64,000 nucleotides of DNA from Haloarchaeobius sp. FL176 (GTDB lineage Archaea; Halobacteriota; Halobacteria; Halobacteriales; Natrialbaceae). The translations under genes were made by a program, and so were the position numbers. The stretch lies in contig NZ_JANJYH010000001.1 in NCBI RefSeq assembly GCF_024609245.1, positions 372,001-436,000 of the forward strand. Direction: 5' to 3'. The notes beneath the pieces were generated by a model. That model saw nothing but the letters and a program-made list of their open reading frames with translations, made no database searches and was not told the DNA's origin. Below, piece after piece: positions 61,099 to 64,000 of this stretch (positions within the stretch are counted from its first letter, which is position 1; each line of letters begins with the position of its first letter).

Positions 61099-62153
61099 CG
61101 ACAGACGACTCCACGACGACGACAGTGTACACCGACGACGACGCCGACACGAGCTACATCGACGGCAAGACCGTCGCCGTACTCGGCTACGGCAGCCAGG
61201 GCCACGCCCACGCACAGAACCTCGCCGAGAGCGGGGTCGACGTGGTCGTCGGCCTGCGCGAGGACTCCAGTTCCCGGGCGGCCGCCGAGGCCGATGGCCT
61301 GCAGGTCGAGACGCCACGCGACGCGGCCGAGACCGCCGACATCGTATCGGTGCTCGTCCCCGACACCGTCCAGCCCGCCGTCTACGAGGAGATCGAGCCG
61401 GCCCTCGAACCGGGTGACACGCTCCAGTTCGCCCACGGCTTCAACGTCCACTACAACCAGATCCGCCCCGCCGAGGGTGTGGACGTGACGATGATCGCGC
61501 CGAAGTCCCCGGGCCACATCGTCCGGCGGAACTACGAGCGCGGCGAGGGCACGCCGGGCCTGCTCGCAGTGTACCAGAACGCGACGGGCGAGGCCACCCA
61601 GGAGGCACTCGCGTACGCGCAGGCCATCGGCTGCACCCGTGCGGGCGTCGTCGAGACGACGTTCCGCGAGGAGACCGAGACCGACCTGTTCGGCGAGCAG
61701 GCCGTCCTCTGTGGCGGCGTCACCTCGCTCATCAAGCAGGGCTACGAGACGCTCGTCGACGCGGGCTACAGCCCCGAGATGGCGTACTTCGAGTGCATGA
61801 ACGAGATGAAGCTCATCGTCGACCTCATGTACGAGGGTGGGCTCGGCGAGATGTGGGATTCCGTCTCCGACACCGCCGAGTACGGCGGACTGACCCGCGG
61901 CGACGTGGTCGTCGACGAGCACGCCCGCGAGAACATGGAGGGGGTGCTCGAGGCGGTGCAGGACGGCACCTTCGCCCGCGAGTGGATCACCGAGAACCAG
62001 GCCGGCCGCCCGAGCTACGACCAGCGCCGCCAGGCGGAGAAGGCCCACGACATCGAGGCCGTCGGCGAGGAGCTGCGCGGGCTCTTCGCGTGGGCCGACG
62101 ACGCACCGACCGAACAAACGGATGACGCGACCCCGCCACAGGCGGACGACTGA
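61095..62153 (+). CDS. ilvC: ketol-acid reductoisomerase
   Basis: This 352-residue class I enzyme isomerises and reduces acetolactate with NADPH and Mg2+. The N-terminal Rossmann domain has '[20 protein letters not shown]', '[17 protein letters not shown]', '[14 protein letters not shown]' and '[19 protein letters not shown]'. The helical C-terminal domain has '[20 protein letters not shown]' and '[20 protein letters not shown]'. The first 20 residues and the final acidic tail of about 20 residues are extra to the fold. It overlaps ilvN by 4 bp. Confidence 0.97.
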   Translation: MTTDDSTTTTVYTDDDADTSYIDGKTVAVLGYGSQGHAHAQNLAESGVDVVVGLREDSSSRAAAEADGLQVETPRDAAETADIVSVLVPDTVQPAVYEEIEPALEPGDTLQFAHGFNVHYNQIRPAEGVDVTMIAPKSPGHIVRRNYERGEGTPGLLAVYQNATGEATQEALAYAQAIGCTRAGVVETTFREETETDLFGEQAVLCGGVTSLIKQGYETLVDAGYSPEMAYFECMNEMKLIVDLMYEGGLGEMWDSVSDTAEYGGLTRGDVVVDEHARENMEGVLEAVQDGTFAREWITENQAGRPSYDQRRQAEKAHDIEAVGEELRGLFAWADDAPTEQTDDATPPQADD

Positions 62154-62166
62154 CGGACACCCCACA

Positions 62167-62523
62167 ATGACCGAACGCACCACCGACCGACAGACCCGCA
62201 CCGAGAACCGAACGATGGCGAACGTGAGCCACACGAACCCGTTCACCGGCGAGAGCATGGGCCAGGTGTTCGACCACGGCGTCACCATCGTCGCCGACGG
62301 CGGCCGCGACCCGGCCCGCGAGGACGACGAGTCGGGAGCCGAGCCGTTCGACGCCGGAGCAGAGGAGGACGACGTCTCCGAGTCGACCGACGGCACCGAC
62401 GAAGACGAGTCGGACGACGACCCTGACGTCATGGCCGACGTACGCCATCAGACGACAGACGACGCCGCCGCCAACCGCGTGTTCGAGCGCGGGGGCGAGC
62501 ACAGCGAACGGGACGACGACTGA
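62167..62523 (+). CDS. conserved acidic protein inside the ilv-leu operon
   Basis: This 118-residue protein has a core 'NVSHTNPFTGESMGQVFDHG' and 'VTIVADGGRD', followed by a long Asp/Glu-rich region (about residues 55-95) and a short basic-acidic end. A second in-frame ATG at 62215 gives a 102-residue form that starts right at the core. I do not know its function. A small unnamed gene also sits between ilvC and leuC in Haloferax as I recall. It overlaps leuC by one base (TGATG), so it belongs to the operon. Confidence 0.7.
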   Translation: MTERTTDRQTRTENRTMANVSHTNPFTGESMGQVFDHGVTIVADGGRDPAREDDESGAEPFDAGAEEDDVSESTDGTDEDESDDDPDVMADVRHQTTDDAAANRVFERGGEHSERDDD

Positions 62524-63953
62524 TGTCCGGGGGCACGCTCTACGACAAGGTCTGGGACCGCCACGCGGTCACGGAGCTCCCGACCGGCCAGACACAGCTG
62601 TTCGTCGGGCTGCACCTCATCCACGAGGTGACGAGCCCGCAGGCGTTCGGGATGCTCGAGGAGCGCGACATGGAGGTCGCGTACCCCGAACTTACGCACG
62701 CCACCGTCGACCACATCGTCCCCACGGCCGACCAGTCGCGTCCCTACGCCGACGATGCGGCCGAGCGGATGATGGCCGAACTCGAGGAGAACGTCCACGA
62801 CGCCGGTATCGAGTTCTCCGATCCCGAGTCGGGGAACCAGGGCATCGTCCACGTCATCGGGCCGGAGCAGGGGCTCACCCAGCCCGGCAAGACCATCGTC
62901 TGTGGCGACAGCCACACCTCGACCCACGGCGCGTTCGGCGCGCTCGCGTTCGGCATCGGCACGAGCCAGATCCGCGACGTGCTCGCGACCGGAACCATCG
63001 CGATGGAGAAGAAGGACGTCCGCAAGATCGAGGTCACGGGGGAGCTCCCCGACGGCGTCGGTGCGAAGGACGTCATCCTCGAGATCATCCGGCGGCTCGG
63101 CACCGACGGCGGTGTCGGCTACGTCTACGAGTACGCCGGCGGGGCCATCGAGAGCCTCGACATGGAGGGACGCATGTCCATCTGCAACATGAGCATCGAG
63201 GGCGGTGCCCGTGCGGGCTACGTCAACCCCGACGAGACCACCTACGAGTGGCTGCAGGAGACCGAGTACTTCCGGGAGCACCCCGAGAAGTTCGACGAGC
63301 TGAAGCCGTACTGGGAGTCCATCCGGAGCGACGATGACGCCGAGTACGACGACGTGGTCACTATCGACGGGAGCGAGCTGGAGCCGGTCGTCACCTGGGG
63401 CACCACGCCCGGGCAGGGCGTCGGCGTCACCCAGCCCATCCCGGCTCCCGAGGACCTGCCTGCGGACAAGGCGGACACTGCCCGTCGCGCCCAAGAGCAC
63501 ATGCGCGTCGAGCCCGGCGAGACGATGGACGGCTACCCGATCGACGTGGCGTTCCTCGGCTCCTGTACGAACGCACGCCTGCCGGACCTGCGCCGTGCGG
63601 CCGGCATCGTCGAGGGCCGCGAGGTCCACCCGGACGTCCGCGCGATGGTCGTCCCCGGCAGCCAGCGCGTCGCGAGAGCCGCCGAGGAGGAGGGCCTGCG
63701 CGAGACGTTCGAGGCGGCCGGGTTCGACTGGCGAAACGCCGGCTGCTCGATGTGTCTCGGCATGAACGAGGACCAGCTTGAGGGCGACGAGGCCTGTGCC
63801 TCCTCCTCCAACCGGAACTTCGTCGGCCGTCAGGGGAGCAAGGACGGCCGTACCGTCCTCATGAACCCCCGGATGGTCGCCGCCGCGGCCGTCGAGGGCG
63901 AAGTGACCGACGTTCGTGACCTCGAAACCGCGGAGGTGGTCGCGGATGACTGA
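62523..63953 (+). CDS. leuC: 3-isopropylmalate dehydratase, large subunit
   Basis: This 476-residue aconitase-fold subunit isomerises 2- to 3-isopropylmalate with LeuD. The 4Fe-4S ligands are in 'VAFLGSCTNARLPDLRRAAG' and 'NAGCSMCLGMNEDQLEGDEA'. Other marks are 'MLEERDMEVAYPELTHATVD', 'IVCGDSHTSTHGAFGALAFG' and 'SSSNRNFVGRQGSKDGRTVL'. Length is usual for bacterial-type LeuC. Its start overlaps the stop of the preceding gene and its end overlaps leuD by 8 bp. Confidence 0.96.
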   Translation: MSGGTLYDKVWDRHAVTELPTGQTQLFVGLHLIHEVTSPQAFGMLEERDMEVAYPELTHATVDHIVPTADQSRPYADDAAERMMAELEENVHDAGIEFSDPESGNQGIVHVIGPEQGLTQPGKTIVCGDSHTSTHGAFGALAFGIGTSQIRDVLATGTIAMEKKDVRKIEVTGELPDGVGAKDVILEIIRRLGTDGGVGYVYEYAGGAIESLDMEGRMSICNMSIEGGARAGYVNPDETTYEWLQETEYFREHPEKFDELKPYWESIRSDDDAEYDDVVTIDGSELEPVVTWGTTPGQGVGVTQPIPAPEDLPADKADTARRAQEHMRVEPGETMDGYPIDVAFLGSCTNARLPDLRRAAGIVEGREVHPDVRAMVVPGSQRVARAAEEEGLRETFEAAGFDWRNAGCSMCLGMNEDQLEGDEACASSSNRNFVGRQGSKDGRTVLMNPRMVAAAAVEGEVTDVRDLETAEVVADD

Positions 63954-64000
63954 TTCCGACGGCCCCGCCGAGACCGTCGAGCGCGTCTCCGGCTCCGGTA
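63946..64000 (+). CDS. leuD: 3-isopropylmalate dehydratase small subunit, partial
   Basis: Only 18 codons are inside the window. The reading begins at ATG 63946, overlapping the leuC end by 8 bp, and reads 'MTDSDGPAETVERVSGSG'. The 'VERVSGSG' element and the position right behind leuC fit the start of LeuD. The rest lies beyond the right edge. Confidence 0.8.
   Translation, partial: MTDSDGPAETVERVSGSG

Noticed and set aside
1-64000. CRISPR array, insertion sequence, rRNA genes or integrated phage
   Set aside because: No regularly spaced repeats, transposase or integrase motifs, rRNA segments or phage genes were seen on reading; only the 77-bp inverted repeat stands out as duplicated DNA.

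Overview
The window is chromosomal DNA of a halophilic archaeon (class Halobacteria). The evidence is high-GC DNA, strongly acidic predicted proteins, many ATG starts about 30 bp behind a TATA box (leaderless transcripts), a PGF-CTERM surface protein, an AglB-type oligosaccharyltransferase, archaeal Trm5, DphB and Orc1/Cdc6-like proteins, and a haloarchaeal glpABC/glpK locus. From memory, the neighbourhood of the glp, agl and ilv-leu loci resembles one region of the Haloferax volcanii chromosome. I cannot confirm the species.

Layout. Positions 1-3.7 kb hold the 3' end of a PAS sensor kinase, tRNA-Thr(CGT), trm5 and dphB. Positions 3.8-10.6 kb hold an operon of two very large secreted surface proteins. 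Positions 10.9-15.1 kb are housekeeping: a tandem VOC protein, a DRG/Obg GTPase, phosphoglycolate phosphatase and a Cdc6-like ATPase. Positions 15.2-22.4 kb are the glycerol locus, with glpK plus a membrane protein divergent from glpABC. Positions 22.6-25.1 kb are an accessory island: a protein with a caspase-like CHAT signature faces an unlisted 45-residue membrane protein, next to very AT-rich DNA. Positions 25.1-47.7 kb are a protein N-glycosylation and surface-glycan region. It holds a DUF368/PopT-type lipid-carrier transporter, aglB, an aglG-like gene, two GT4 enzymes, an FkbM methyltransferase, four paralogous alkaline-phosphatase-fold proteins, a GT61 enzyme, a flippase, two nucleotidyltransferases (one aglF), aglJ and aglM, interrupted by small genes and an nhaC antiporter. 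Positions 47.7-52 kb hold miscellaneous genes. Positions 52-56.4 kb are nosL-nosD-nosF-nosY with no nosZ in view. Positions 57-64 kb are the branched-chain amino-acid cluster leuA-ilvB-ilvN-ilvC-hypothetical-leuC-leuD.

How it fits together. AglF and AglM make UDP-glucose and UDP-glucuronate. AglJ starts and the other glycosyltransferases extend the dolichol-linked glycan, the flippase turns it outward, AglB transfers it to secreted proteins (the two surface proteins are rich in Asn-X-Ser/Thr), and the DUF368 protein may return the spent lipid carrier. GlpK and GlpABC turn glycerol into dihydroxyacetone phosphate and feed electrons to quinone.

Most notable observations. (1) Ahead of ilvB, a leaderless 28-codon peptide ends in a run rich in Val, Ile and Leu, and its stop codon lies in a perfect hairpin, an attenuator-like layout. 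leuA has a comparable but less clear arrangement and no normal start codon near its conserved N-terminus. (2) A perfect 77-bp inverted repeat lies inside two divergent phosphatase-like genes, so inversion would swap their N-terminal halves in frame. (3) A CHAT-like protein is paired with a tiny membrane protein. (4) A DUF368 lipid-carrier transporter sits beside aglB. (5) NosD carries an N-terminal NosL-like domain without the copper-binding motif. (6) Inverted-repeat operators precede glpK and nosL.
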